Positions 42,790 through 52,322 of a DNA stretch of 64,000 bases are shown here, in pieces. This DNA is from JALEFZ01 sp039817415. GTDB lineage: Bacteria; Bacteroidota; Bacteroidia; J057. The translations under genes were made by a program, and so were the position numbers. The notes under the pieces are model-generated. The model searched no databases. It worked only from the letters and a program-made list of their open reading frames with translations, and was not told the origin of the DNA. The DNA lies in NCBI GenBank assembly GCA_039817415.1, contig JBCBVV010000034.1, forward strand, positions 15,825-79,824. Reading direction: 5' to 3'. Every line of letters starts with the position of its first letter. The first letter of the stretch is position 1.

Positions 42790-44145
42790 ATGAAAAACTC
42801 CAATATTGCCTTATGGTCCATCACTGTGGCTTTGGCAGGCTTCCTATTCGGATTTGATACGGTAGTCATTTCAGGGGCAAATGAACCCATTAAAGAATTA
42901 TGGAATACTTCTCCTTTTTTCCATGGAACCTTCATCATGTCTATGGCGCTATGGGGAACGGTTGTTGGCTCCTTATTAGGCGGGATTCCCACTGATATAT
43001 GGGGAAGGAAGAGAACTCTTTTTTGGATCGGAATATTGTACTTAGCCTCTGCTGTAGGTTCCGCCTTAGCTCCTGATCCCTTTTCTTTCTCATTCTTTAG
43101 GTTTATAGGAGGACTAGGTGTAGGGGCTTCGACGGTTGCTGCTCCTATTTATATATCTGAGATTTCATCTGCGAAGAATCGAGGTCGATTGGTAGCACTT
43201 TACCAGTTTATGATTGTCTTCGGAATTTTTGTGGCCTTCTTCTCAAATTATTTCCTTAATGGTTTTGGGGGAGAAAATGATTGGAGATGGATGATGGGTG
43301 TTGAGGCAATTCCAGCGTTGCTATACTCCCTTTTCATATTGACGGTTCCCAATTCTCCTAGGTGGTTAGCCATGAAAGGGAGAGATGAAGAAGCCAAATC
43401 TGTTTTGGAAAAAATGGAGTTAGATACCCCAGTCAATCAGGCTATGGAGGAATTGAAAAACTACTTTGCCACCACAACCAAAGGAGGTTTTTTTTCAGGC
43501 TTATATAACAAATCCATTTTCTTAGCCTTTTTGTTAGCTTTTTTTAACCAGTGGTCCGGAATCAACTTCATTTTATATTATGCCCCTGAAATTCTGTCCA
43601 AAGCAGGACTGAGTACAGAGGGTTCACTATTTAGCTCCATTTCCATTGGCGGAATCAATTTGGTTTTTACCATGCTGGGGCTTTATCTGATTGACCGAAT
43701 GGGTCGAAAACAATTGATGTACATCGGTTCTATTGGGTACATTATTAGCTTGGCGATGGTAGCCTATGGATTCTACAGCGACGCGAGCTCAACCATGCTA
43801 TTGACTTTCATTTTGATTTTCATCGCTTCTCATGCTATTGGTCAAGGAGCTGTGATTTGGGTATTTATCTCTGAAATTTTCCCTAATGAGGTGCGTTCAT
43901 TTGGAACTTCTCTAGGGACAGGAACTCACTGGGTATTTGCAGCAGTGATTACGCTCTTGACCCCCATTTTTATTGACGAAAAAGAAGGAATATTTGGTGA
44001 TAACCCATGGCCTGTATTTGCCTTTTTTGCTGGAATGATGGTGTTGCAGTTATTATGGGTTCATTTTGCCATGCCAGAAACAAGAGGAAGAAGCCTGGAA
44101 GACCTCAAAGACGAATTAGGACTTGGAGAAAAGGTAAATGGCTAG
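42790..44145 (+). CDS. Sugar porter family MFS transporter
   Basis: A 451-residue inner-membrane symporter with 12 helices. Sugar-porter signatures: GFDTVVISGA in helix 1, GRKRTL (loop 2-3), GGLGVGASTVAAPIYISEI in helix 4, NQWSGINFILYYAPEI in helix 7, DRMGRKQLM (loop 8-9) and the terminal PETRGRSLED. Together with the GH32 lipoprotein encoded 147 bp downstream it suggests uptake of fructose or fructo-oligosaccharides released outside or in the periplasm. No fructokinase gene and no SusC/SusD pair are adjacent. Confidence 0.93.
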   Translation: MKNSNIALWSITVALAGFLFGFDTVVISGANEPIKELWNTSPFFHGTFIMSMALWGTVVGSLLGGIPTDIWGRKRTLFWIGILYLASAVGSALAPDPFSFSFFRFIGGLGVGASTVAAPIYISEISSAKNRGRLVALYQFMIVFGIFVAFFSNYFLNGFGGENDWRWMMGVEAIPALLYSLFILTVPNSPRWLAMKGRDEEAKSVLEKMELDTPVNQAMEELKNYFATTTKGGFFSGLYNKSIFLAFLLAFFNQWSGINFILYYAPEILSKAGLSTEGSLFSSISIGGINLVFTMLGLYLIDRMGRKQLMYIGSIGYIISLAMVAYGFYSDASSTMLLTFILIFIASHAIGQGAVIWVFISEIFPNEVRSFGTSLGTGTHWVFAAVITLLTPIFIDEKEGIFGDNPWPVFAFFAGMMVLQLLWVHFAMPETRGRSLEDLKDELGLGEKVNG

Positions 44146-44292
44146 TGGACCTCAAAGTTATCAACAAAGGGCCCATACACGAATTGGGTATGCTGTGCTC
44201 TACACAAGGCTTTTTCCCCAAACAAAAAAAGCAAAACACCTTGAGGCTGTCTCATTAATCATTATTTTGGCTTAAAATTTTCAGGAAATCGT

Positions 44293-46410
44293 ATGAAAAC
44301 CGCCTATTACCTACTCTTCCCTTTTCTCCTTTTCTTCCTAGCCTGTGGCGAGGATTCGAATGGGGGTGGATCTGATGATGAAGATTCAATAGAAATCATT
44401 GATGAAATTGTAGAAGGCGATTACAGCCAGCAACATCGACCTCAGTTTCACTTTTCCCCTCCTTCCCAATGGATGAATGATCCTAATGGGATGTTTTTCT
44501 ACAAGGGAGAATACCATCTGTTTTACCAGCATTTCCCCGATTCTAATGTCTGGGGTCCCATGCATTGGGGACATGCCGTAAGTGAAGACATGGTACATTG
44601 GACCAACCTTCCTATTGCTATTTATCCAGATTCTTTGGGCTGGATATTTTCAGGTTCTGCAGTAGTGGACAAGGACAATACCTCGGGCTTCAAAGATGGT
44701 CCTGAGGCCCCTATTGTGGCGATTTTCACCCATCATAATTCCAAATTGGAAAAGGCCGGTAGCGACAAGCACCAATACCAAAGTATCGCCTACTCAAACG
44801 ACAGAGGAAGAAGTTGGACGCTTTATGAAGGCAATCCAGTGGTAGAGAACCCCGGAATCAGGGACTTCCGCGATCCTAAGGTATTCTGGCACAAAGCCTC
44901 CAAAAAATGGGTAATGATCTTGGCCAGTTTGGATCGAGTAAGAATTTACAACTCACCTGACCTCAAAAGTTGGGAAGAAACCAGCGAATTTGGAGCAGAA
45001 TACGGCAGCCACGCAGGTGTATGGGAATGCCCAGACCTCTTTGAAATGGATGTAGATGGCAATCCCGGAGATAAGAAATACATGATGATCGTCAGCATCG
45101 GAAGTGGTGGGCCCAATGGAGGTTCTGCTACCCAGTATTTTGTAGGAGATTTTGACGGGAAGGAATTCACACTCGATCCTGAAACAAAAAAAGCCCTTGG
45201 AAAGAAAGCGGCTTATGTTCCTGAAGGAGTCGTATTTGAAGACTTCGAAGAGCGCAGATATGCTGAGGGTTGGACAACAGAAGGAAAAGCCTTTCAAAAA
45301 GGAGGGCAAAAAGGAACCATGAAGCGCCAACGTGATGTAGTAGGCTTTACAGGAAAGCGTCTCGTCAATTCCTTCCACAAAGGAGATGCCTCCACAGGCA
45401 AACTCATCAGCCCGAAGTTTACCATCGAAAAAGGCTATATCAATTTCCAAATTGGAGGAGGAAACAATCCTGGCTTGACCTGTATGAACCTTTTCGTCAA
45501 TGGCGCCATCGTCGCTAGCTCAACCGGCAACGACAGCGAAGGGCTGATTTGGAAATCTTGGGATGTAAGAGATTATGTGGGCAGTGAGGGGCAATTGGTG
45601 ATGGTCGATGACAAAACGGATGGTTGGGGACATATTTTGGTAGACCAGATTCAGTTCTCCAATGAAAGTACCAAGCCCGTCAGAGAGGATGCCCTTTGGC
45701 TAGATTATGGAAAGGACAATTACGCAGGGGTTACATGGTCAGATATTCCCAGAATCGATGGTCGCAGGTTATTCATGGGCTGGATGTCCAATTGGCAATA
45801 CGCCACCGTTGTCCCTACCTACGAATGGCGTTCTGCTATGACCCTTCCTCGCGAATTAGAGCTTATCAGAACATCCAAAGGCATTCGTTGTGTTACCCAC
45901 CCTGTTACAGAGCTCAAAGAACTCAGAATGGAAGAGGCTGAAGAGTCTATGAACGTCCTTTCTCTGGTAGAAGCTACGAATGACCAACAACTCCTTACTG
46001 AACTTAAGGTTGATAGTCCCCTGGTAGAGATGAACATTACTCTGACGGTTGATGAGGGAGCCACAGGCGGACTCAGGTTGATCTCTAAATCGACCTCAGA
46101 TGTGCTTGAGATCGGCTACGATAGGGTGAAAAGTCGCTTTTATGTAGACCGTAGAAAAGCTGGTAAAGTAGATTTCTCCAACAAATTTGCTCGAAATATT
46201 CATTATGCTCCTCTGTCTACAGAAAATGGAAGTGTGGATTTGACGATTTACCTAGATGTATCTTCCATAGAGATCTTTGGCGACAATGGAGAATTGGTGA
46301 TGACAGAGATTTTCTTCCCCACCAAAGATTTTGATCAGGTTTATGTCTTCGGAAGAAGAGGAAAGACTTCCGTCGAAGGGGAAAAGTTTAGGTTATTGCC
46401 GATTTGGTAG
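44293..46410 (+). CDS. GH32 fructan hydrolase (levanase/inulinase-like), lipoprotein
   Basis: A 705-residue lipoprotein (FLACGED, Cys18, then an acidic linker). The GH32 beta-propeller starts at about 48. The catalytic triad is visible: nucleophile Asp63 in WMNDPNG, Asp194 in FRDPKVFW, and acid/base Glu245 in WECPDLF. A domain of about 155 residues (310-465, starting EGVVFEDFEE) is inserted between FDGKEF and LDYGKDNYAGVTW, in the middle of the propeller; it looks like a beta-sandwich carbohydrate-binding module. A C-terminal beta-sandwich (about 545-705) ends SVDLTIYLDVSSIEIFGDNG. It probably frees fructose for the upstream sugar porter. Confidence 0.92.
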   Translation: MKTAYYLLFPFLLFFLACGEDSNGGGSDDEDSIEIIDEIVEGDYSQQHRPQFHFSPPSQWMNDPNGMFFYKGEYHLFYQHFPDSNVWGPMHWGHAVSEDMVHWTNLPIAIYPDSLGWIFSGSAVVDKDNTSGFKDGPEAPIVAIFTHHNSKLEKAGSDKHQYQSIAYSNDRGRSWTLYEGNPVVENPGIRDFRDPKVFWHKASKKWVMILASLDRVRIYNSPDLKSWEETSEFGAEYGSHAGVWECPDLFEMDVDGNPGDKKYMMIVSIGSGGPNGGSATQYFVGDFDGKEFTLDPETKKALGKKAAYVPEGVVFEDFEERRYAEGWTTEGKAFQKGGQKGTMKRQRDVVGFTGKRLVNSFHKGDASTGKLISPKFTIEKGYINFQIGGGNNPGLTCMNLFVNGAIVASSTGNDSEGLIWKSWDVRDYVGSEGQLVMVDDKTDGWGHILVDQIQFSNESTKPVREDALWLDYGKDNYAGVTWSDIPRIDGRRLFMGWMSNWQYATVVPTYEWRSAMTLPRELELIRTSKGIRCVTHPVTELKELRMEEAEESMNVLSLVEATNDQQLLTELKVDSPLVEMNITLTVDEGATGGLRLISKSTSDVLEIGYDRVKSRFYVDRRKAGKVDFSNKFARNIHYAPLSTENGSVDLTIYLDVSSIEIFGDNGELVMTEIFFPTKDFDQVYVFGRRGKTSVEGEKFRLLPIW

Positions 46411-46444
46411 GGATGGATGAAATACTCCTACTGAAAAAATAGTT

Positions 46445-46489
46445 CATAAAGAAGCCTTTAAGTCCCAAATGTTTAAAGGCTTCTTTATG
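46445..46489. terminator. Long-stem bidirectional terminator
   Basis: A 17-bp perfect stem (46445-46461 with 46473-46489) and an 11-base loop lie between the convergent GH32 and VPS10/BNR genes. On the minus side a T-rich tract follows. Confidence 0.8.
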
Positions 46490-46495
46490 AGTAAC

Positions 46496-49400
46496 TCAAT
46501 TCCTCCGTCCAGGCGTATAGGGAGCCCCTGCTTTCGAAAGTGCTTCCTCGAACACAGTTACTTCTGCAAAGAATCTCTCCGTTTTCTTCCTATAGTCTTC
46601 AAAGGCGGCCAGCGCTAGTTCATAGCTCTTTTTATGCGTGGCTGTGGGTTCTTGCGTCGTACCCCAGGATTGGGATTGCCACACCCTAGACATCAAAGAG
46701 GGAACAGAGGACTCATCTTTAGCACCTCTGATCCAATCCCCCTGCAGGGCAATCTGCATGTTTCTCAGTTGACCTTCGATCTTTTGTAGGTCTTCGAAGA
46801 GCTTGGGTTCGGCACTTGTGGTTTTCATCAAGGCAACCCTCATGAAACGAAGCTTATTGCGCACCTCACTTAACCTTCTGCTTTCGATATTTACTTTTCG
46901 GTAGAGTTCCATCGTTTGTCGCTGGAAGGCAGCAATCGCATCAAAATCTGAATCAGTTTGAAGGGAAGGAATGGGGTTGAGCCTAAAATTTTGGGCCTCA
47001 CCTTGGGACTCCAATTTGCCATTTTTCAGGACAAACATCTCCACGCTGTAGGTTCCGGGAGCAACCATGGGCCCCTGAGGGTCTCCCGCCCAAGGGGGTT
47101 GAAAGGCTGGTTTACTCAATGAAATCGCCTGAGGAGCAGGTAACCTTAAATCCCAACTTAGCCTGTGAAGTCCTTTTTTTGTTGTTCCATTCAACCATCG
47201 TATAGCTGCCCCCTTGTCATCGCGAATTAAAAACAGCAATTGGGCAGAACCTTCCTTGGACTCAAAGGATAATACATCCCAACCTGGAAAAGGAATATCC
47301 TCTCCTTTGTCGGCCAAGATTTTTTCGCTCTCTTTTCTTTTCTCGGCAGTTGTTTTGGGAACTTCATGTACATAATAGGTGATGATAGCTCCAAAATCAG
47401 GATTAGGCAATTTGAAGGTGGCAGAGCCTTGAGAGGGCATCCCTTTAGCTTGATAGGGTACAGAAGGGATATACCACCAAGCATCCTTCACTGGAAAAAC
47501 AGAATTTGCTTGAAGCTTTCCCTTCATTTCTCTTAAAGGAGAATAGTCATCTAATACCCAAACTCCTCTTCCAAAAGAGCCTCCTATCAAATCATGTTCT
47601 CTCCCATGCAGTTCTATATCTCTGAAGGGAATGGTAGGCGCACCCGATAGTTTGATCCAATTTTGTCCCTTATTCGGAGAAAAGTATATGCCATATTCCG
47701 TCCCTATAAACAATAAATCCTTGTCTACCGGGTCCTGTTTGATGGACCAAACAATCGTTTCCTTGGGAAGGTCTCCGACAATGGATGTCCAAGACTTTCC
47801 TTTGTCAGAACTCATAAAAAGGTAAGGCTTATAATCGCCCAACTTATGGGCATCAGCAGAAGCAAAGATCACATCAGCCTCGTGAGAGGAAGCCTCCACA
47901 TCGTTGATAAAGGATCGTTCCGGGACATTGGGGAGCTTGCCTGATAGCTTCCAATTGTCACCTCCGTCTTCGGTTCGATGAATCAATCCATCATCCGAAC
48001 CCGAATAGATCAAGCCTTTTTGAACTGGAGATTCTGAAAGGTTGGTGAGGGTGGCATATTTCGACATCGCACCATTGTCGTATAGTGCATCTACACTTGG
48101 AACATTTTCCATCATGCTCAAGCTGTAACGATTGGTGTTGGTTGTCAAATCCCCACTCACAACCTGCCAAGTGTTTCCTCTATCCATACTCTTCCAAACC
48201 CGCTGTGAACCAAAATAGAGCGTTTTGCTATCATGCGGGCTCACAATAATGGGGCTATCCCAATTCCATCTTTCTGGAGGATCGTTGGGTTCTGGCCTTG
48301 GTTTGATACTAATGACTTCCTCCGTTCTTCTATCCAATCGATACAACTCTCCACCCTGAATTTCCATATACACAGTATTCGGATCATCTGGATCAAAGGC
48401 AGCATCATATCCATCCGCTCCCAGTGGAACGTACCAATGGTGATTTTCAATTCCTTCGGTGGTAGTCGTTCGGGAAGGACCGATAAGAGTTCCTAAATCC
48501 TGTGCACCAGCCACGATATGGTAGAAGGGTTCCGCATTATCGACCGCAATTTTGTAGAACTGGGCGATCGGTAGATTGGAAAAATGTCTCCATTTCTTGC
48601 CTTGGTCAAAGCTTTCATACAACCCGCCATCACAACCGGCGATCAAGTGCTGCCCATTATCTGGATCTATCCAAAGCGCATGATTATCACTGTGCTTTTC
48701 CTTCCCCGTTACCAAATAATCAAAATTATCACCACCATCCCTTGTAACATGCAAGAATACATCCATCTGATACACCAAATCGGGATCAGTCGTGGAAGCC
48801 TCAATCTCCTGATAATAATGGGGCCCTGTACCTCCTGAGATGTAGCTGTTCCTTTTGCTCCAACTTTCACCCTTGTCCATTGACTTGTAAAAGCCACTTC
48901 CTTCACCAGCTGCCTCTATAGTAGCATAAACTAAATCTGGATTCGCGGCAGTTACAGCCAGTCCAATCTTTCCGACTTCCCCTGAGGGCAATCCAGAAGT
49001 TAGCTTCCGCCATGTTTCTCCCTTATCAGTTGACTTATAGATACCCGAGTTCGGGCCTCCCGCTAACAAAGACCAGGTCTTTCTTCTTCTTTCGTAGGTG
49101 GCAGCATAGAGTACATCTGGGTTGGCAGGATCAAATTCGATGTCTGTAACCCCTGTGTTCTCATCAATGGCCAAAGTTTGTTTCCAGCTTTTCCCGCCAT
49201 CTATAGACTTATACAGTCCTCTCTTTCCCCCAGAAGACCAAAGCGGACCTTCTGCGGCTACAAAAATCACATCGGAGTTTCTTGGGTCAATCAAGACTTT
49301 GCCAATATGATCTGAACCTTTCAAGCCCATATTCTTCCACGACTTTCCTCCATCTAGGCTTTTATAAACGCCGTCCCCCCAACCTACATGCCGTCCACTG

Positions 49401-49744
49401 ACATTCTCCCCTGTCCCTACCCACACCACACTTGGATTAAGTGGATCAAGGCTTACAGTTCCGATGGAATAGGAAGATTGTTGATCAAAGATCGGCTGCC
49501 ATGTAATCCCTGCATTCTTGGTTTTCCAAACTCCCCCTGAACCAACAGCAACGTACCATTCACTTTTGTTGATAGGATTTACAGCAATGTCAGCTATTCG
49601 TCCCCCCATGGAGGCTGGACCAATTTCTCTCAATGTTAGCCCTTGAGAAGCTTTTTTGAGAGCTTCCATATCAATTTGCCCAACAGCCTGAATGGAAATG
49701 ATGAATAACAAAAGGAAGGTAAATGTGAATTGGCGCATAGTCAT
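46496..49744 (-). CDS. VPS10/sortilin-like BNR-repeat secreted protein
   Basis: A 1082-residue exported protein: signal peptide (about 1-24, ending AVGQ), then beta-propeller repeats (about 35-760) with at least nine Asp-boxes such as SLDGGKSW, STDKGETW, SMDKGESW, SFDQGKKW, SSDKGKSW. A beta domain (about 760-930) and a helical C-terminal part (about 930-1082, FQRQTMELYRKV) follow. Related Bacteroidota proteins are annotated as glycosyl hydrolase or VPS10-domain proteins, but no sialidase catalytic site is evident. ATG codons at 49744 and two codons in are both possible starts. Single gene. Confidence 0.85.
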   Translation of the reverse strand: MTMRQFTFTFLLLFIISIQAVGQIDMEALKKASQGLTLREIGPASMGGRIADIAVNPINKSEWYVAVGSGGVWKTKNAGITWQPIFDQQSSYSIGTVSLDPLNPSVVWVGTGENVSGRHVGWGDGVYKSLDGGKSWKNMGLKGSDHIGKVLIDPRNSDVIFVAAEGPLWSSGGKRGLYKSIDGGKSWKQTLAIDENTGVTDIEFDPANPDVLYAATYERRRKTWSLLAGGPNSGIYKSTDKGETWRKLTSGLPSGEVGKIGLAVTAANPDLVYATIEAAGEGSGFYKSMDKGESWSKRNSYISGGTGPHYYQEIEASTTDPDLVYQMDVFLHVTRDGGDNFDYLVTGKEKHSDNHALWIDPDNGQHLIAGCDGGLYESFDQGKKWRHFSNLPIAQFYKIAVDNAEPFYHIVAGAQDLGTLIGPSRTTTTEGIENHHWYVPLGADGYDAAFDPDDPNTVYMEIQGGELYRLDRRTEEVISIKPRPEPNDPPERWNWDSPIIVSPHDSKTLYFGSQRVWKSMDRGNTWQVVSGDLTTNTNRYSLSMMENVPSVDALYDNGAMSKYATLTNLSESPVQKGLIYSGSDDGLIHRTEDGGDNWKLSGKLPNVPERSFINDVEASSHEADVIFASADAHKLGDYKPYLFMSSDKGKSWTSIVGDLPKETIVWSIKQDPVDKDLLFIGTEYGIYFSPNKGQNWIKLSGAPTIPFRDIELHGREHDLIGGSFGRGVWVLDDYSPLREMKGKLQANSVFPVKDAWWYIPSVPYQAKGMPSQGSATFKLPNPDFGAIITYYVHEVPKTTAEKRKESEKILADKGEDIPFPGWDVLSFESKEGSAQLLFLIRDDKGAAIRWLNGTTKKGLHRLSWDLRLPAPQAISLSKPAFQPPWAGDPQGPMVAPGTYSVEMFVLKNGKLESQGEAQNFRLNPIPSLQTDSDFDAIAAFQRQTMELYRKVNIESRRLSEVRNKLRFMRVALMKTTSAEPKLFEDLQKIEGQLRNMQIALQGDWIRGAKDESSVPSLMSRVWQSQSWGTTQEPTATHKKSYELALAAFEDYRKKTERFFAEVTVFEEALSKAGAPYTPGRRN

Positions 49745-50020
49745 TGTTTAGGTCAAGGACTTAATCTATAAAAAGGAGAAGGAATTTTAAAGAAGTTAGG
49801 GAAGGAAAGGACTCAACGGTGGCAAAACCCAATGATTCCAATAGAGTAACTGGAGAAATGGATGTTGGATAGAGATAAGTAGAAATATCTCAGAATGAAA
49901 GCTAGGATTCTATAAAAATAAAGAGGCCGAAATTGAATAGGAGCAAAGCCTTCAGTCAAGCGACCTATCCATAGATTAACCACAGATTCTGTCTATATTC
50001 TGGATACAACTCCTAGCCAA

Positions 50021-51706
50021 ATGAACTATAAATTCCTTGTTTTCTGTTTAATCAGCTGTATGTTATCTGCTTGTACATCTACTAGCAGTCAAAAAGCTCC
50101 CAATATCATCCTGATTATGAGCGATGACATGGGATTTTCTGATATTTCACCTTATGGAGGAGAAATTCATACGCCCAATCTTCAGTTTCTAGCGGACAAG
50201 GGAGCCAAGTTCTCTCAATTTTACAATACAGCCAGGTGTTGCCCCAGCCGTGCTTCCTTGTTAACGGGCTTGTACCCTCAGCAAGCTGGTATTGGCCATA
50301 TGGTCAATGATCGTGGTACTCCAGCCTACAGCGGAGACCTTAGCTTCCAGGCCGTTACCATAGCTGAGGTCTTAAAAGAAGCTGGCTATTCAACCTATTT
50401 ATCTGGTAAATGGCATGTTACACCTTATGAGGCTGAACACCCAAATAAGAAAAACTGGCCGCTTCAACGTGGCTTCGATAAATTTTTCGGCATCATTGCA
50501 GGAGCAGGGAGTTTTTATGACCCCAAAGGCTTGGTGAAGGACAATGACTACATTCCTCCTCACTCCAACTTCTACGCTACGACTGATTTTTCAAAGCAAG
50601 CTGTTACCTACATCCAAGGACATAAACGAGAGAATCCCTTCTTCCTATACCTAGCTTATACAGCTGCTCATTGGCCTATGCATGCACCAGATTCAGCCAT
50701 TAAAAAGTACAAGGGAAAGTACGATCAAGGATGGGATTCCATTAGAGCATCTCGCTATCAGCGCATGAAAGAACTCACATTAATTGGGAAGGATTGGCAA
50801 CTCACCAACAGAGATTCTTTGGTTTCAGCTTGGCATGATTCGATCCCCAATAAGGATTGGGAAATCGCCAATATGGAGACTTATGCAGCCATGGTAGACA
50901 TCATGGATCAAGGTATTGGAGAAGTCATTCAAGCGCTAAAAGAAAAGGGGGAACTTGACAATACTTTGATTCTGTTCTTACAAGATAATGGGGGATGTGA
51001 AGAAACCTTAAGATGGCTGGAACCCAAAGCAGGAGATCCTCCCCCCAGCCCTATTCCAACCACTGCCTTTCAGTCTGAAACGGCTCCCAGAATTACCAGA
51101 GATGGGAAAGTTGTCAAATTCATGGAAAAAGGTTGGCCTGGACCAGCTGATGGATATACAGCTTATGGACCTAGTTGGGCCAACGTCAGTAATTCTCCCT
51201 TCAGAGAATTTAAGCACTGGGTACATGAAGGCGGCATAAGTACTCCATTAATTGCCTATTGGCCCAATGGCATCGAAGCATCAGGTAACTTCATCAAACA
51301 CCCTGGTCATCTGATAGACATCATGGCCACATGCGTGGATGTAGCAAATGCTGACTATCCCCAAAGCTTTCATGAACATCAAATTAAGCCCATGGAAGGC
51401 CGGAGCCTGATGAAAATTATAGAAAAGGAAGAGGTTAAAGACCGTCCCATTTTCTGGGAACATGAAGGAAATAGAGCTGTTCGAAAAGGCAAATGGAAAC
51501 TCGTCTCCAAAGCCTCAAGACTCAACAGTTTCCAATGGGATAAATACGAGACCATCCCTCTTGAAGCTTGGGAATTATATGACATGGATCGTGATCGTAC
51601 CGAAATGCAAAATGTGGCAGCCCAGAAACCTGAACTCGTTGAGGAAATGGCACGTATGTGGATTCAATGGGCTCGTAAAGTAGGTGCGGTTCCAAGGCCG
51701 AATTAA
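50021..51706 (+). CDS. Sulfatase (arylsulfatase type), lipoprotein
   Basis: A 561-residue enzyme removing sulfate esters. Lipoprotein signal ends MLSAC (Cys18). The metal-binding Asp pair is in IMSDDMGFSD, and the active site Cys73 (to be formylglycine) lies in CCPSRASLLTGLYP, the C-x-P-x-R form that needs the FGE maturase. Further motifs: GKWHV and LQDNGG. Length fits S1 arylsulfatases that act on sulfated polysaccharides or sterols. No maturase, SusCD or polysaccharide lyase is in the window. Confidence 0.92.
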   Translation: MNYKFLVFCLISCMLSACTSTSSQKAPNIILIMSDDMGFSDISPYGGEIHTPNLQFLADKGAKFSQFYNTARCCPSRASLLTGLYPQQAGIGHMVNDRGTPAYSGDLSFQAVTIAEVLKEAGYSTYLSGKWHVTPYEAEHPNKKNWPLQRGFDKFFGIIAGAGSFYDPKGLVKDNDYIPPHSNFYATTDFSKQAVTYIQGHKRENPFFLYLAYTAAHWPMHAPDSAIKKYKGKYDQGWDSIRASRYQRMKELTLIGKDWQLTNRDSLVSAWHDSIPNKDWEIANMETYAAMVDIMDQGIGEVIQALKEKGELDNTLILFLQDNGGCEETLRWLEPKAGDPPPSPIPTTAFQSETAPRITRDGKVVKFMEKGWPGPADGYTAYGPSWANVSNSPFREFKHWVHEGGISTPLIAYWPNGIEASGNFIKHPGHLIDIMATCVDVANADYPQSFHEHQIKPMEGRSLMKIIEKEEVKDRPIFWEHEGNRAVRKGKWKLVSKASRLNSFQWDKYETIPLEAWELYDMDRDRTEMQNVAAQKPELVEEMARMWIQWARKVGAVPRPN

Positions 51707-51734
51707 CTTTGTTCATCGGGCTTTACCCTGAAAT

Positions 51735-52241
51735 ATGACTAGAAAACAGTTGACCTTATTTTTAGATGAAATTGAATCGGAACCCATTGAATGGATCCGG
51801 AGAACCTACAATCCTATACAATATGATTTAATCAAAAGTCATATTACACTTTGCCGCGAAGACGAGATTGAAGACTTAACACATATCCTCATTAATCTTG
51901 AAGAGATTGATATTCAACAATTTGAGCTAAAAACAGAGGGAGTTAAAAGATTTTCGAACGGAAAAGGAGTTTTTATACCTGTCTTGGATGAAGAACATAA
52001 TTTTCGTGAATTACGAAGATTGATTCTGAAACATGCAGAATATCCACCAAGAGAACATAAAGCTCATGTGACCATCATGCATCCGCGAAATTCGACTTGT
52101 AATGATGACATTTTCAGTGAGATTGTGAAGGTAAAAATTCCCAAGATCCTGAGTATCAAAAAAATTAGCCTAATTGAACAAGAAATTGGAAAAGAGTGGA
52201 GAATATTATCAGAGTTTTCTTTGAAGAAAAAGGAAATTTGA
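51735..52241 (+). CDS. 2'-5' RNA ligase / 2H phosphoesterase family protein
   Basis: A 168-residue cytosolic protein with the two HxT motifs of 2H phosphoesterases: SHITL (about residues 35-39) and AHVTIMHP (about 112-119). The family includes ThpR-type RNA ligases and cyclic phosphodiesterases, and the real substrate is not predictable. The gene is noticeably AT-rich and Lys/Ile/Glu-rich compared with the neighbouring genes, which may mark a separate origin. It starts 28 bp after the sulfatase stop, so they may be co-transcribed without shared function. Confidence 0.82.
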   Translation: MTRKQLTLFLDEIESEPIEWIRRTYNPIQYDLIKSHITLCREDEIEDLTHILINLEEIDIQQFELKTEGVKRFSNGKGVFIPVLDEEHNFRELRRLILKHAEYPPREHKAHVTIMHPRNSTCNDDIFSEIVKVKIPKILSIKKISLIEQEIGKEWRILSEFSLKKKEI

Positions 52242-52322
52242 CCCTTTATTTATGTCCATGAATATCTCCATTTTCCCAACACAGTTGACCCGTACATAGC
52301 GTCCTCAAATACAGCTAACACC

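Noticed and set aside
44953..45450. 165-codon minus-strand frame inside the GH32 gene
   Set aside because: Antisense shadow of the GH32 coding sequence with no recognisable motif.
42780..46410. Polysaccharide utilisation locus with SusC/SusD
   Set aside because: No TonB-dependent receptor or SusD-like gene anywhere in the window.
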